This document shows, in pieces, positions 1 to 9,692 of a stretch of 64,000 bases of DNA. The stretch spans positions 170,095 through 234,094 of the forward strand of contig NZ_FRAB01000007.1 in NCBI RefSeq assembly GCF_900142195.1. Reading direction: 5' to 3'. A program made the position numbers and the translations under genes. The notes under the pieces were generated by a model, which had not been told where the DNA came from, ran no database searches, and saw only the letters and a list, made by a program, of their open reading frames with translations. This DNA comes from Paraburkholderia terricola. Lineage in GTDB: Bacteria > Pseudomonadota > Gammaproteobacteria > Burkholderiales > Burkholderiaceae. How positions within the stretch are numbered: the first letter of the stretch is position 1; each line of letters begins with the position of its first letter.

Positions 1-3000
1 GTGATGTTGTTGCCGATGATGGTCGTCGCGAGATTGCTGCTGACGTGGCCGCTGTTATTCACGTCGCCGCTCGCGTTCAGGTTCACCGCATTACCCGCGA
101 CAAGTGCGCCGCTGTGCGCCAAGTCAACCGTGCTGGACTGCGCGAGATAGACCTGGGGCACCAGCACCGTCTGGTGCGAACCGTCCGGCAAGGTCACGTC
201 CTGCGACACGAGCCACACCATGTCGGTGGTCAGTTGCTGCATCTGCGCGGGCGACAGCGCAATGCCCGGTTCCAGCCCGAACGCCTTCGCATACGCGACG
301 CCGTTGTTCATCAGCGCCGTATATTGCGCGAGATTATCCGTGTAGCCCGCGAGGAACGTGCGGCCGGTCAGTTGTGTGACCTGATCGCGCATCAGCCTTT
401 CTTCATAGAGCCCGTCGCCCAGGCGCTTCTGGATCTTCTGCGGATCGAGCCCGAGCTGTCCGAGCATGTAGTCGCTCGATATGAATCTGCCGTACTGCGT
501 GAAGCGCGGATCGGTAACCACCAGATAGGTGGCTCCCGGTGCCGTGTTGTAGGTGTACAGGCCACTGACTGGCAGTTTCAGGTTCGGAATGCCGCCCGTC
601 GCGCCGCCGACCGTCTGTGGCCGGCTCGACTGACCGCTGATGGTGCCCGTCTGCGTGCCGTCAGCGCTGCCGCCTGCAACGCCCGAGCCTGCAACCGTCT
701 GCCCCTGACGGTTGACCGAATTGATGCTGATATCCCGCGCATCGGTCTGCACCGTCTGGTTCGACGTGGCAATCGCGGGCAGTGCATCGACGCTCGTCGT
801 GCTCTGGGTGATGCCGGTGCCAATCACCTGCGTGTCGTTGCTGCCGCCGGTTTTCTGGTGCCAGTAGAACGTCGATTGCGAGTCTTGCGTGACGGTCTGC
901 TGAAGCACGATGCCCGTATCGTTGACGCTGCCGCCCGTGGCGCGGCGAACCAGATCGCCGCCCGCGGCCATCGTGGACGACTGGTTGCTGATGCTGCCGC
1001 CGTCCGCGTTGATACGGATCGCGCCCTGGGCCCGGAGCGTTGCCGCGTTGCCCGCGCTGACGAGCTGGTCGGTCGCCGTGGTCGTCGTCGAGGTGCGCGA
1101 CATCTCCACGTAGTCGTGACTGTCCGAGCCGAGGTCGGTTCGCACCACCACCTGGTCAGGCCGGATGTTCGTCTTCGGATCGTAGTCCGGCCACAAGGTA
1201 ATCGTGTAAGTGCTGCCGTTGTCCGTAATGCTGTTGTAATACTGCGTCGCGTTGCTGGTGATCGTGCGCGTCGCCTTGACGTGTTGCTGGCTGCAGAAAT
1301 CGTGGGCGTTGCAGACCTCGACGAGCGGCGTAGTGGCGCTGATGTACGTGTCGGTCAGCGGCTGCGTGAGCGAGAGCGTCTGCTTGGTTGCGTCCAGATT
1401 GGCGACCTGCGATTTCGGAACCGTGACGGTGATCGGCGTCATTAACTTGCCGATACTCTCCCCGCCGATCGCCCCTGGGCTCCACCTCCACTGCGGATAG
1501 TCGAAACTGTCGTAGAAACCGAGGTCATCGACGGACATCCCCCCGGTCCAGAGCGTCAGCGTAGTCGAGCCCGCATCCTGCGGCGTGCCCGCCTGCGTGA
1601 CAACACCCGTACGCACGTTACTCACCGTGCGGGCGGCGATGTCGATATCGCCATCCGCCTCGATGGTCGCGGCGCTGTTCGTGAGCGAGCCGGTCTGGTT
1701 CGCGAGCATGCCGGATGCGTCGCGCGTGCCGTCCTTCGCGATCTCCAGATTGCCGGCGCTGTAGATCAGCGCGCCGTCGGCGTTGGTGACGGAGTTCTGC
1801 GCATATAGACGGACGCTGTTCGCGCCCGCGATCACGGCCGCGGCGCCGGTATTCCGCACGTCGTTCGCGTTCACGGTGACGTTGTTGCCGATGACCGTAC
1901 CGGTGTTCGCGAGCGTCGCGCTGGAGGTGGTGACCGTGTCGCCTTCGATGCGTCCATCGTTCGTGAGCGTGCCCACTGCGTTCACGGTCGTGGACGACGA
2001 ATTGATGTCCGCGCCCGCCGAATTGACGACGTTCGCGCCCGTCGCCGTCAATGCGCCCGCCGCCGCGAGCGTGCCGGCGTTCGTCAGCGTGCCGGTCGCG
2101 CTCACGCTCATGTCGCCATCGGCGTGCAGGTTGTTGGCCGCGCTGTTGGTGTAGTCGCCGAGGACCGCGAGCGACAGGTTGCGGCCCGCGACCATGTCGC
2201 CGTCGCCCGCTAGCGTACCGCTTGCCGCGATGTCGCGATTCGCGCGGATCGCACCGCCCGCGTTCGACAGCGAAGCGACATTGACCGACACATCCAACCC
2301 GCCCAGGATCGCGCCACCGTCATTGATCACAGCCGCGCCCGCCTGGTTCAGGTTCAGCGCCGTGCCGCCGAAGATCGTGCCGCCCGCGTTGTTCACGGCC
2401 TGCATGACGTTCAGGTTCGCTGCGCCGCCCGCGACGAGATTTGCGCCCGCGTCGTTCGCCAGCGTCTGGGCGTTGAGCGTCACGTCGCCATTGCCGCCCA
2501 GCGTGCCGCCCGTGCTGGTCACGCTTGCGGCGGAAACAGTCGTCACGCCGTCGCCCGCGTTGGTCAGCCTGCCCGCCGTGTTGTCGAGGCTCGCCGCCGT
2601 CACGTTCACCACGCCGTGCGCGCCGTTGGCGGTCAGCGTGCCCCGTGCGTTCGACAGCGCGCCGCCCGCCGTCACCGACAGGTCGCCCGCTGTCTGCGCC
2701 GAGCCGTCCGTGTTGTCGATGCCGCTTTGAGCGGTGAGGGTCAGGCCGTCGTGGCCGTACAGTGTGCCGCTCCGGTTCACGATGTCCGAGGCCACGTCGA
2801 CCTGAGCCGCTTTCTGCGCGGACAGCGTGCCGTGGGTGTTATCGAGGCGCTCCCCGCTGACGGCGAGCGCGCCGTTCGTCTGGAGCGTACCCGCGACGTT
2901 CGAGACCGCCGCCGTCGCGCTCACGTCAAGCGAGCCTGTGCCCGCGTGCTGGAGCGTGCCGCTGTCATTCGCGACCGACCGGCCCGACACCGTCAGACTG

Positions 3001-5093
3001 TTCGCGTTCGAGGCGATCGTGCCGCCCGTGTTGTCGAGCGTGCCACCCGCGCTGACGGTCTGGTCGCTTGTGCCGTATTGCGTGAGCCTGCCGCTGCGAT
3101 TGGTGAGGTCGCCCGATGCCGAGACAGCCAGCGTATCGCCTTCGATGCCGCCGCTCGTGTTGTCGATGGACGCCGCTGACACGGTGGTCGCCGCGCCTGA
3201 CAGCGTGCCGGCCGCATTGTTCAGTGCGCCGGTCGTGGTGACATCGAGCGCGCCACCCGCGCCGATCGTGCCAGCGTGATTGTCGATGCCCTGCGCGCGA
3301 ACCGTTGCATCGCTCGCCGCGCTGATTTTCCCCTGGTTCGCGAGCGTGCCCGCTGACGCACTCAACGCGCCGTTTGTGCCGATGGTGCCGCCCGTCCCGT
3401 TGACGAGCGCGCCCGTCGTCGTGAGGGTCATCCCGTCGCTGCCGAGCGACACGATGCGGCCCGCGGTGTTCTCCAGCGAACCGGTAGCGGCGGACAGTGC
3501 GCCCGCTGCCTGGATCGTTCCGCCCTGGTTCGACAGGCCGCCCGCCGACGTGACGTTGAGCGCGCCGCCCGAAACGAACTGACCGTCGCGGTTCGACACG
3601 TTCGCCGCCGTCACCTGGACCGACCCGCCGGACAGGTTGCCGTGGTCGTTGGTGAGCGTGCCCGCCGCGCTCGCGTCGAGCGCGCCGCCTGCCGTCGTCG
3701 TCGCACCCGACAGGTCCAGGTCGCCACTGCTTGCCGCCAGCGTCAGCGTGCCATTCGCCGACGTGTTGCTGCCGGCGAGACTGACGGACGCGCCCTGGAT
3801 CGTCGTGTTGCCGCCGCCTTCGTTACGGCCGGTCGCGCTGAGCGCACCCTGGGCGGAAACCGACAGGTCGCCCGCATTGGCAATCGTGCCGTCGCCGTTC
3901 ACGCCCGCGCCGAGCGTACCGGTCGAGGCCACGCTGCCCGCAGTGACGGTCGTGTTCTGCTGCGCGGCGAGCACGCCGCTGTTCGTGATTGCGCCCGACG
4001 TGTCCGCCGTGACGTTCTGCTGCGCGTAGGTGGTGCCGGTGTTGTCGATGCCATCGCGAGCGGATACGTTGATGCTGCCGCTCGCGTTGGTCTGCCCCGC
4101 CAGCACGAGCCTGCCCTGCGCGGTCAGGATCAGATCACCCGCCTGCGCCGCGAGCACGCCCCTGTTCGACACGCCAACGCCGTTCTCCGTACCGACCAGA
4201 ACGATGCGGTTCGCGTACATGCCGCCCAGGTTGCTTACGTCGATCGACACACCCGGCGCCGGACCATCGCCCGCGATTGGGGTGGTCGTGAGCGTGTCGT
4301 GCCCGACCGCATTCGCACCCGTGACGACATTCAGGTTCTTCGCATGGATCGCCGCGTTCGCCTGCACCGCGCGCGCGATCAGATCGACCTGATCGACGTT
4401 CGACGCATTCAGCCCCGCGCCCTGCACGGTAATGTTGCCGCCCGTCACATTGAAACCCGTCAGCGAGCCGTCCGCGGCGAAGTTCGGCGTGCCCGTCGTC
4501 AGGATCGCGCGCGACGTGTTGATGAAGCCGCCGCCGTTCACGCTGATACCCGAGCCGTTCGCGATCACCACTTCCGCGCGCTGGCCCGCGACTTCCAGAT
4601 GCCCGTTGATCTGGCTCGCCGCGCCGCTATTGACCTGGTTGACGATGATCCGCGCGGACTGGCCGGGGCCGAAGTTCGGGTTGCCGTTGATCATGCCCGC
4701 CTGCTGCGTCTGCACGATGGTCGGCGAGTTGTTCAGGATCGCGCCGCGCTGCTGCACGTCGAACTGGCCGTAGGTATTCACCGAAACACCGGCGCCGGAC
4801 GGCCGGTTGATGTTCACCTGATCGAGACCGTTCTGCGTCTGGATGACGGAGGGCGCATGCGCGCCACCGGGAACGATCTGCGCGCCCGAGATCGCCGGCA
4901 ATGCGCCGAGCAGCGCCAGGGCGGCGAAGGCGATCTGCCGCAGCGTGAATGGCGCGGTGTGACCGGCCGCATCTCTGCGGCTGTGCAACGTGGTCTGTCC
5001 GGCTTGCTTCCCCGTTGCGGTGGCGGTTTCCCCGACGGCGACCAGCATGCCTCTCAGTCGGCTGAACACCAGCCTGTGCGTTCCTCGGTTCAT
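1..5093 (-). CDS. Filamentous haemagglutinin-type two-partner secretion exoprotein (TpsA), 5' part only
   Basis: The first 1697 codons are in the window and the frame is still open at the left edge. Residues 1-24 are an extended signal peptide region (MNRGTHRLVFSRLRGM), followed by a hydrophobic signal core at about 50-70. Residues about 72-300 are the TPS secretion domain, with an NGNPNF motif at 136-141 and NQVNS at 152-156. From about 300 to 1150 come short beta-helix repeats of the type GTLTNAGG/GALSAS. Residues about 1150-1345 are a non-repetitive, aromatic-rich insertion holding Cys1261 and Cys1267. Residues about 1510-1640 resemble the conserved block that precedes the second haemagglutinin domain in FhaB/BcpA/CdiA proteins. 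The product should be exported by an outer-membrane TpsB partner, but none lies on the upstream side. It could be an adhesin or a contact-dependent inhibition exoprotein; the deciding C terminus is outside the window. The start rests on the signal-region match; no strong Shine-Dalgarno is visible. Confidence 0.9.
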   Translation of the reverse strand, partial: MNRGTHRLVFSRLRGMLVAVGETATATGKQAGQTTLHSRRDAAGHTAPFTLRQIAFAALALLGALPAISGAQIVPGGAHAPSVIQTQNGLDQVNINRPSGAGVSVNTYGQFDVQQRGAILNNSPTIVQTQQAGMINGNPNFGPGQSARIIVNQVNSGAASQINGHLEVAGQRAEVVIANGSGISVNGGGFINTSRAILTTGTPNFAADGSLTGFNVTGGNITVQGAGLNASNVDQVDLIARAVQANAAIHAKNLNVVTGANAVGHDTLTTTPIAGDGPAPGVSIDVSNLGGMYANRIVLVGTENGVGVSNRGVLAAQAGDLILTAQGRLVLAGQTNASGSINVSARDGIDNTGTTYAQQNVTADTSGAITNSGVLAAQQNTTVTAGSVASTGTLGAGVNGDGTIANAGDLSVSAQGALSATGRNEGGGNTTIQGASVSLAGSNTSANGTLTLAASSGDLDLSGATTTAGGALDASAAGTLTNDHGNLSGGSVQVTAANVSNRDGQFVSGGALNVTSAGGLSNQGGTIQAAGALSAATGSLENTAGRIVSLGSDGMTLTTTGALVNGTGGTIGTNGALSASAGTLANQGKISAASDATVRAQGIDNHAGTIGAGGALDVTTTGALNNAAGTLSGAATTVSAASIDNTSGGIEGDTLAVSASGDLTNRSGRLTQYGTSDQTVSAGGTLDNTGGTIASNANSLTVSGRSVANDSGTLQHAGTGSLDVSATAAVSNVAGTLQTNGALAVSGERLDNTHGTLSAQKAAQVDVASDIVNRSGTLYGHDGLTLTAQSGIDNTDGSAQTAGDLSVTAGGALSNARGTLTANGAHGVVNVTAASLDNTAGRLTNAGDGVTTVSAASVTSTGGTLGGNGDVTLNAQTLANDAGANLVAGGAANLNVMQAVNNAGGTIFGGTALNLNQAGAAVINDGGAILGGLDVSVNVASLSNAGGAIRANRDIAASGTLAGDGDMVAGRNLSLAVLGDYTNSAANNLHADGDMSVSATGTLTNAGTLAAAGALTATGANVVNSAGADINSSSTTVNAVGTLTNDGRIEGDTVTTSSATLANTGTVIGNNVTVNANDVRNTGAAAVIAGANSVRLYAQNSVTNADGALIYSAGNLEIAKDGTRDASGMLANQTGSLTNSAATIEADGDIDIAARTVSNVRTGVVTQAGTPQDAGSTTLTLWTGGMSVDDLGFYDSFDYPQWRWSPGAIGGESIGKLMTPITVTVPKSQVANLDATKQTLSLTQPLTDTYISATTPLVEVCNAHDFCSQQHVKATRTITSNATQYYNSITDNGSTYTITLWPDYDPKTNIRPDQVVVRTDLGSDSHDYVEMSRTSTTTTATDQLVSAGNAATLRAQGAIRINADGGSISNQSSTMAAGGDLVRRATGGSVNDTGIVLQQTVTQDSQSTFYWHQKTGGSNDTQVIGTGITQSTTSVDALPAIATSNQTVQTDARDISINSVNRQGQTVAGSGVAGGSADGTQTGTISGQSSRPQTVGGATGGIPNLKLPVSGLYTYNTAPGATYLVVTDPRFTQYGRFISSDYMLGQLGLDPQKIQKRLGDGLYEERLMRDQVTQLTGRTFLAGYTDNLAQYTALMNNGVAYAKAFGLEPGIALSPAQMQQLTTDMVWLVSQDVTLPDGSHQTVLVPQVYLAQSSTVDLAHSGALVAGNAVNLNASGDVNNSGHVSSNLATTIIGNNI

Positions 5094-5426
5094 TGCTGTT
5101 GCGCGAAATCAGTAACGGACCCGTAACGTAGTGGAACCCGACGAAGACCACTGTCAAGGTTTGTCAACATCGGCCCGCGCGCAACACTTCACATCGAATC
5201 AACGTCGTCTGATTGACGGTTCTTCCAGCCCATGCGGGCGAAAAAAACGCACGACGCGGGCAAAGACTATCGCTGTTGTCGGCGTCTAACTTCTGCCAAC
5301 GTTTTCTCCGCAACCCGCGTCGCGGCACACCCTACTGACACCACGCTGTCAGCAGCACCCCCGCACACTTCTCCTCACGCCATCCGGCGCTTTACCCGGC
5401 TTACCCGCCCGTCACAGGAGAATGTC
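5094..5426. other. Intergenic region between the adhesin gene and the VOC gene
   Basis: This 333-base divergent region holds no convincing gene. It must contain the promoters for the adhesin (leftward) and the VOC gene (rightward). The one clear structure is the CTGACA/TGTCAG inverted repeat listed separately. Two GTAACG direct repeats at about 5112-5128 lie just upstream of the adhesin start and could be a regulator site, but the support is weak. Confidence 0.6.
5335..5352. promoter_or_regulatory. Inverted repeat CTGACA-N6-TGTCAG, candidate operator
   Basis: A perfect 6-bp inverted repeat with a 6-base spacer (CTGACA CCACGC TGTCAG) ends 74 bases before the VOC start codon. The spacing places the arms on one face of the helix, as expected for a dimeric regulator. 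The obvious candidate is the WYL-domain regulator encoded two genes downstream. The repeat is seen directly; the regulator assignment is inference. Confidence 0.5.
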
Positions 5427-5810
5427 ATGTCCGCATCATCCAAAGTTGTTGCATGGTTCGAGATTCCGTCGATCGACTTCGATCGCGCCGTTCGCTTTTA
5501 CGAAGCCGCGCTCGACGTCGAACTGAATCGCCAGGAAATCGGCGGCCAGCCGATCGCGGTCTTCGGCTATGAAGAACCGGCGACGGGCGGCGCGATCGTC
5601 CACAGTCCGTCGATGACGCCCACCGGCGACGGCGTGCTCGTCTATCTGAACGCGCAGCCGACCGTCGACGCCACGCTCGCCCGTGTCGAGCAGGCCGGCG
5701 GCAAGACCGACGGACCGGTGATCAAGCTGCCGCAGGACATCGGCTACATTGCGTTTTTCACGGATACGGAAGGCAACCGCCTCGGCCTGCATTCGCGGAC
5801 CAACGGTTAA
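5427..5810 (+). CDS. VOC family (glyoxalase/bleomycin-resistance fold) protein
   Basis: A 127-residue protein with one vicinal-oxygen-chelate module pair. It opens with VVAWFEIPSIDFDRAVRFYE, the typical first beta strand and helix of this fold, and ends with FFTDTEGNRLGLHS, the usual last strand. The substrate cannot be told from sequence; many such small proteins have no known activity. The start is set by an ideal AGGAG at 5416-5420, six bases before the ATG; an upstream in-frame ATG at 5232 has no such site. It lies upstream of a WYL regulator on the same strand, a common pairing, and probably shares regulation through the 5335-5352 palindrome. Confidence 0.85.
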   Translation: MSASSKVVAWFEIPSIDFDRAVRFYEAALDVELNRQEIGGQPIAVFGYEEPATGGAIVHSPSMTPTGDGVLVYLNAQPTVDATLARVEQAGGKTDGPVIKLPQDIGYIAFFTDTEGNRLGLHSRTNG

Positions 5811-6007
5811 CGGCGACACGACGCGGCGCGGCGCAGCGCTCACGTACAACGTGCACAGCCTGCACGGCAACGTCATGGCACCGTCCAAGGCCCGCGCAAG
5901 CGCCGCGCAACGGCTGAGCGTAGCGCAGACCAAAACGCAAACCGGAGCGCGGCATGCGGCGCTATCATCGCGGAACTGTTCCCGTCCTTTTCTACAAGAC
6001 GCCCACG

Positions 6008-6694
6008 ATGACGCGCCGCGCCGACCGCCTGTTCCAGATCGCCGAACTGCTGCGCGGACGGCGCCTGACCACCGCGCAACAACTCGCCGACTGGCTAAAC
6101 ATCTCACTGCGCACCGTCTATCGCGACGTGCGCGATCTGCAACTGTCGGGGGTGCCGATCGAAGGCGAAGCCGGCATCGGCTACCGGTTGAGCCGCGCGG
6201 CGAGTCTGCCGCCGCTCACCTTCACCGCCGACGAACTGGCCGCGCTCGCAGCCGGCGCGCGGATGCTCGAATCGTGGGGCGGCGCCGGCTTTGCGAGCGG
6301 CGCGCGCGGGGCGCTCGCGAAGATCGCCTCGGCAATGCCCGCCGACAAGCGCGCGACGCTCGAACGCCTCGCGATCTTCGCGCCGTCGTTTCACATCAAG
6401 AGCGATTTCTCCGCGCAACTGGACGCGCTGCATCGCGCGATCGATGCAAGACATGTGGTGAGCTTTGCCTATACCGACGTGAACGGCGCGGCGACCGAGC
6501 GCCGCGTCTGGCCGCTCGCGCTCGCCTATTGGGGCGCACGCTGGACCCTCGGCGCGTGGTGTGAATTGCGCGGCGACTTCCGCAATTTCGGGCTGGAGAA
6601 GATCCGGGATCTTCAGATGCGCGAACCCTATCCGGATCAGGAAGGCAGGCGGCTCGCGGACCTGTTGCGGCATGTGAACGCGAAGCCGAAGTAG
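6008..6694 (+). CDS. YafY-type transcriptional regulator (HTH-WYL)
   Basis: A 228-residue regulator. Residues about 3-60 form a winged helix-turn-helix of the DeoR/HTH-11 kind (TAQQLADWLNISLRTVYRDV), and about 125-210 are a WYL domain, a ligand-sensing SH3-like fold. The ATG at 6008 was chosen because the family begins with TRRADRLFQI; an in-frame ATG at 5954 would add an unrelated 18-residue leader. It likely controls the VOC gene just upstream and possibly itself. The effector is unknown. The 3' end converges on pntB with a 46-base gap. Confidence 0.88.
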   Translation: MTRRADRLFQIAELLRGRRLTTAQQLADWLNISLRTVYRDVRDLQLSGVPIEGEAGIGYRLSRAASLPPLTFTADELAALAAGARMLESWGGAGFASGARGALAKIASAMPADKRATLERLAIFAPSFHIKSDFSAQLDALHRAIDARHVVSFAYTDVNGAATERRVWPLALAYWGARWTLGAWCELRGDFRNFGLEKIRDLQMREPYPDQEGRRLADLLRHVNAKPK

Positions 6695-6740
6695 AAATCG
6701 CGGCCCGCCGCGAGGCAAGCCGCGAATCGCCAACGCGTGC

Positions 6741-8195
6741 TTATTCGACCGCCTTCACCATATCCTCGATCACCTTCTTCGCGTCGCCGAACACCATCAT
6801 CGTCTTGTCCATGTAGAAGAGATCGTTGTCGAGACCGGCGTAGCCCGCCGCCATCGAACGCTTGTTGACGATCACGGTGCGCGCCTTGTACGCCTCGATG
6901 ATCGGCATGCCCGCAATCGGCGACTTCGGGTCGTTCTTCGCCGCCGGATTCACCACGTCGTTCGCGCCGAGCACCAGCACCACGTCCACCTGACCGAACT
7001 CGCCGTTGATGTCGTCCATCTCGAACACCATGTCGTAAGGCACTTCGGCTTCGGCGAGCAACACGTTCATGTGACCCGGCATCCGTCCGGCCACCGGGTG
7101 AATCGCGTACTTCACCTCGATGCCCTTCTCGACCAGTTTGTCGGTCAGCTCCTTCAACGCATGCTGCGCGCGCGCCACCGCGAGACCGTAACCCGGCACG
7201 ATCACCACCGTTTCCGCGTTGCCGAGCATGAACGACGCATCGTCGGCCGAACCCGATTTCACCGGACGCTGCTCCGCCGCGCCGCCCGCCGCCGCCGCAC
7301 CCGGCTCGTTGCCGAAGCCGCCGAGAATCACATTGAAGAACGAGCGGTTCATCGCGCGGCACATGATGTACGACAGGATCGCACCCGACGAGCCGACCAG
7401 CGAGCCCGCGATGATCAGCATCGGATTGTTCAGCGAGAAGCCGATGCCCGCCGCCGCCCAGCCCGAGTACGAATTGAGCATGGACACCACCACCGGCATA
7501 TCCGCGCCGCCGATCGGGATGATGATCAACACGCCGAGCACGAACGCGATGATCGTCATGATGATGAACGGCAGCCACGACTGCGTGAGGAAAAAGATCA
7601 CGCCGAAGCCGAGCATCCCGATCGCGAGCATGAGGTTGATCAGATGCTGACCGCCGTACACCACCGGCGCGCCCTGGAACAGCCGGAACTTGTACTTGCC
7701 CGACAGCTTGCCGAACGCGATCACCGATCCGGAGAACGTAATCGCGCCGACGAACGTGCCGATGAATAGCTCGACGCGATTGCCATACGGCAGAAAGCCC
7801 GGCACCGGGTTCTCGGGATCGATCAAGCCGAACGCCGAGGGCTCCGACACCACCGCATACGCGATGCAGACAGCGGCAAGACCGATCAGCGAGTGCATCG
7901 CCGCGACCAGTTCCGGCATCTTGGTCATCTCGACGCGCGCCGCGACGAACGCGCCGACCGCGCCGCCGATCACCAACGCAACCAGCAGCAAGCCGAGCCC
8001 GAGGCCCAGATTCGAGCCGAGCGTGGTGGCCTGTTTGGCGATCAGCGCGATGGTGGTGAGGATCGCGATCGCCATCCCGACCATGCCGAAGGTATTGCCG
8101 ATGCGCGCCGTCTTCGGATTGGACAGCCCCTTGAGCGCCTGAATGAAGCAGACCGACGCGACCAGATAAAGCAGCGTGACGAGGTTCAGGCTCAT
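6741..8195 (-). CDS. pntB: NAD(P) transhydrogenase beta subunit
   Basis: 484 residues. The inner-membrane subunit of the proton-translocating transhydrogenase, which uses the proton gradient to reduce NADP+ with NADH. The N-terminal two thirds are hydrophobic transmembrane segments and include MPELVAAMHSLIGLAAV, with His101 in the position of the conserved proton-channel histidine. The C-terminal domain III (from about residue 330) carries the NADP-binding signature PGYGLAVARAQ and the motif GANDVVNPAA. The start overlaps the pntAB stop as TAATG, so the two are translationally coupled. It is the last gene of the pntAA-pntAB-pntB operon. Confidence 0.97.
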   Translation of the reverse strand: MSLNLVTLLYLVASVCFIQALKGLSNPKTARIGNTFGMVGMAIAILTTIALIAKQATTLGSNLGLGLGLLLVALVIGGAVGAFVAARVEMTKMPELVAAMHSLIGLAAVCIAYAVVSEPSAFGLIDPENPVPGFLPYGNRVELFIGTFVGAITFSGSVIAFGKLSGKYKFRLFQGAPVVYGGQHLINLMLAIGMLGFGVIFFLTQSWLPFIIMTIIAFVLGVLIIIPIGGADMPVVVSMLNSYSGWAAAGIGFSLNNPMLIIAGSLVGSSGAILSYIMCRAMNRSFFNVILGGFGNEPGAAAAGGAAEQRPVKSGSADDASFMLGNAETVVIVPGYGLAVARAQHALKELTDKLVEKGIEVKYAIHPVAGRMPGHMNVLLAEAEVPYDMVFEMDDINGEFGQVDVVLVLGANDVVNPAAKNDPKSPIAGMPIIEAYKARTVIVNKRSMAAGYAGLDNDLFYMDKTMMVFGDAKKVIEDMVKAVE

Positions 8196-8524
8196 TACGC
8201 GTTCCCCTTGGTCTTGTCCGCGATGAGTTTCTTCGGCTCTTTCTTGCGGAACATCTCCAGCATTCGCCGCGTCACGAGAAAGCCGCCGAACACGTTGACC
8301 GCCGCGAGCGCGACGGCGAGCGTGCCGAAGAACTTGCCGGGCGCGCCGAGCGTGAGGCCGGTTGCGAGCATCGCGCCGACGATCACGATCGCCGAGATCG
8401 CGTTGGTCACGGCCATCAGCGGCGTGTGCAACGCGGGCGTGACATTCCAGACCACGTGGTAGCCGACGTAAATCGCCAGCACGAAAATGATCAGATTGAT
8501 GACGGTGTGGTTGAGCACTTCCAT
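8195..8524 (-). CDS. pntAB: NAD(P) transhydrogenase alpha subunit, membrane part (alpha-2)
   Basis: 109 residues with about three transmembrane helices (for example [19 protein letters not shown]). This corresponds to the C-terminal membrane segment of the single-chain E. coli PntA. Here alpha is split into two genes, as in Rhodospirillum, so this is normal organisation and not a frameshift. A clear AGGAG precedes the ATG. It sits between pntAA (25-base gap) and pntB (1-base overlap). Confidence 0.95.
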   Translation of the reverse strand: MEVLNHTVINLIIFVLAIYVGYHVVWNVTPALHTPLMAVTNAISAIVIVGAMLATGLTLGAPGKFFGTLAVALAAVNVFGGFLVTRRMLEMFRKKEPKKLIADKTKGNA

Positions 8525-8549
8525 CGCCGTTTCTCCTGGTGAATTCGTT

Positions 8550-9692
8550 TTATGTCTTGCGCGTGACTTCGCCGTCGCGGGCCAGCAACGTGGCCGCGAC
8601 GATATCGTCCGCGAGATCGATGTTCAGGGCGCCTTCCGTCGTGATAATCAGCTTGAGGAAGTCGAGCAGGTTGCGTGCGTATAAAGACGACGCGTCGGCG
8701 GGCACCATCGAGGCCAGGTTCGTATAGCCGACGATCGTCACGCCGTGTTTGCTCACGACCTGGTCCGCCTCGGTGAGCGGACAGTTGCCGCCGCGCCGGC
8801 CTTCGTACTCCGCGCCGCGGCCCGCCGCCAGGTCGATCAGCACCGAGCCGGGTTTCATCGCCTGCACCGTTTCCACTGAGATCAGCGTCGGCGCGGCGCG
8901 GCCAGGAATCAGCGCGGTGGCGATCACCACGTCGGCCTGTTTCGCGCGCTCATGAACGAGCGCAGATTGCCGTTGCAGCCACGACGGCGGCATCGGCCGC
9001 GCATAACCGCCGACGCCCTGCGCGGCTTCGCGCTCCTCGTCGGTTTCATAGGGCACGTCGAGAAACTTGGCGCCGAGCGATTCGATCTGCTCCTTCACCG
9101 CCGGACGCACGTCGGACGCCTCGATCACCGCGCCCAGGCGCTTGGCGGTCGCGATCGCCTGCAAGCCCGCCACGCCCGCGCCGAGAATCAGCACGCGCGC
9201 CGCTTTCACGGTGCCCGCGGCGGTCATCAACATCGGCATGAAGCGCGGATAAAGCGTGGCCGCCAGCAGCACCGCCTTATATCCCGCGATGTTCGCCTGT
9301 GACGACAACACGTCGAGGCTCTGCGCGCGCGTGGTGCGCGGCGCGGCTTCGAGCGCGAAGGCGGTGACGCCGGCTGCCGCGAGTTTCAACGCGTTTTCGG
9401 CGTTGAACGGATCGAGCATGCCGATCAGCGTCGCGCCGCGCTTGAGGAGCGGCAGTTCGGCATCGGTTGGAGACTGCACCTTGAGGACGAGATCGGCGCC
9501 GAACGCCGTGGCCGCGTCGGCGATTTCGGCGCCGGCGGCTGTGAAGGCATCGTCAGGAAAGCTCGCGCCGGAACCGGCGCCGCTCTGGATGGTGACCCGA
9601 TGGCCCTGGGCCACGTACTTCTTGACCGTTTCGGGCGTCGCGGCGACGCGGGTTTCGTGCGCGCGCGTCTCGGCTGGCACTCCGATGTGCAT
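8550..9692 (-). CDS. pntAA: NAD(P) transhydrogenase alpha subunit, NAD-binding part (alpha-1)
   Basis: 380 residues. The soluble domain I that binds NAD(H) and exchanges hydride with domain III of PntB. It has the alanine-dehydrogenase/PNT N-terminal fold ([20 protein letters not shown]) and a Rossmann motif GAGVAGLQA followed by EASDVRPA. A strong GAGGAGGAA lies directly upstream of the ATG. It is the first gene of the three-gene operon, so the promoter should lie between here and nudJ. Confidence 0.96.
   Translation of the reverse strand: MHIGVPAETRAHETRVAATPETVKKYVAQGHRVTIQSGAGSGASFPDDAFTAAGAEIADAATAFGADLVLKVQSPTDAELPLLKRGATLIGMLDPFNAENALKLAAAGVTAFALEAAPRTTRAQSLDVLSSQANIAGYKAVLLAATLYPRFMPMLMTAAGTVKAARVLILGAGVAGLQAIATAKRLGAVIEASDVRPAVKEQIESLGAKFLDVPYETDEEREAAQGVGGYARPMPPSWLQRQSALVHERAKQADVVIATALIPGRAAPTLISVETVQAMKPGSVLIDLAAGRGAEYEGRRGGNCPLTEADQVVSKHGVTIVGYTNLASMVPADASSLYARNLLDFLKLIITTEGALNIDLADDIVAATLLARDGEVTRKT

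Noticed and set aside
45..5126. Several long plus-strand frames over the adhesin
   Set aside because: The minus-strand frame is unbroken for 1697 codons with an extended signal region and TPS domain; the plus frames are its shadows.
8195..9692. Possible frameshift in pntA
   Set aside because: The split into a soluble alpha-1 and a membrane alpha-2 gene with its own AGGAG and ATG is a known natural arrangement.
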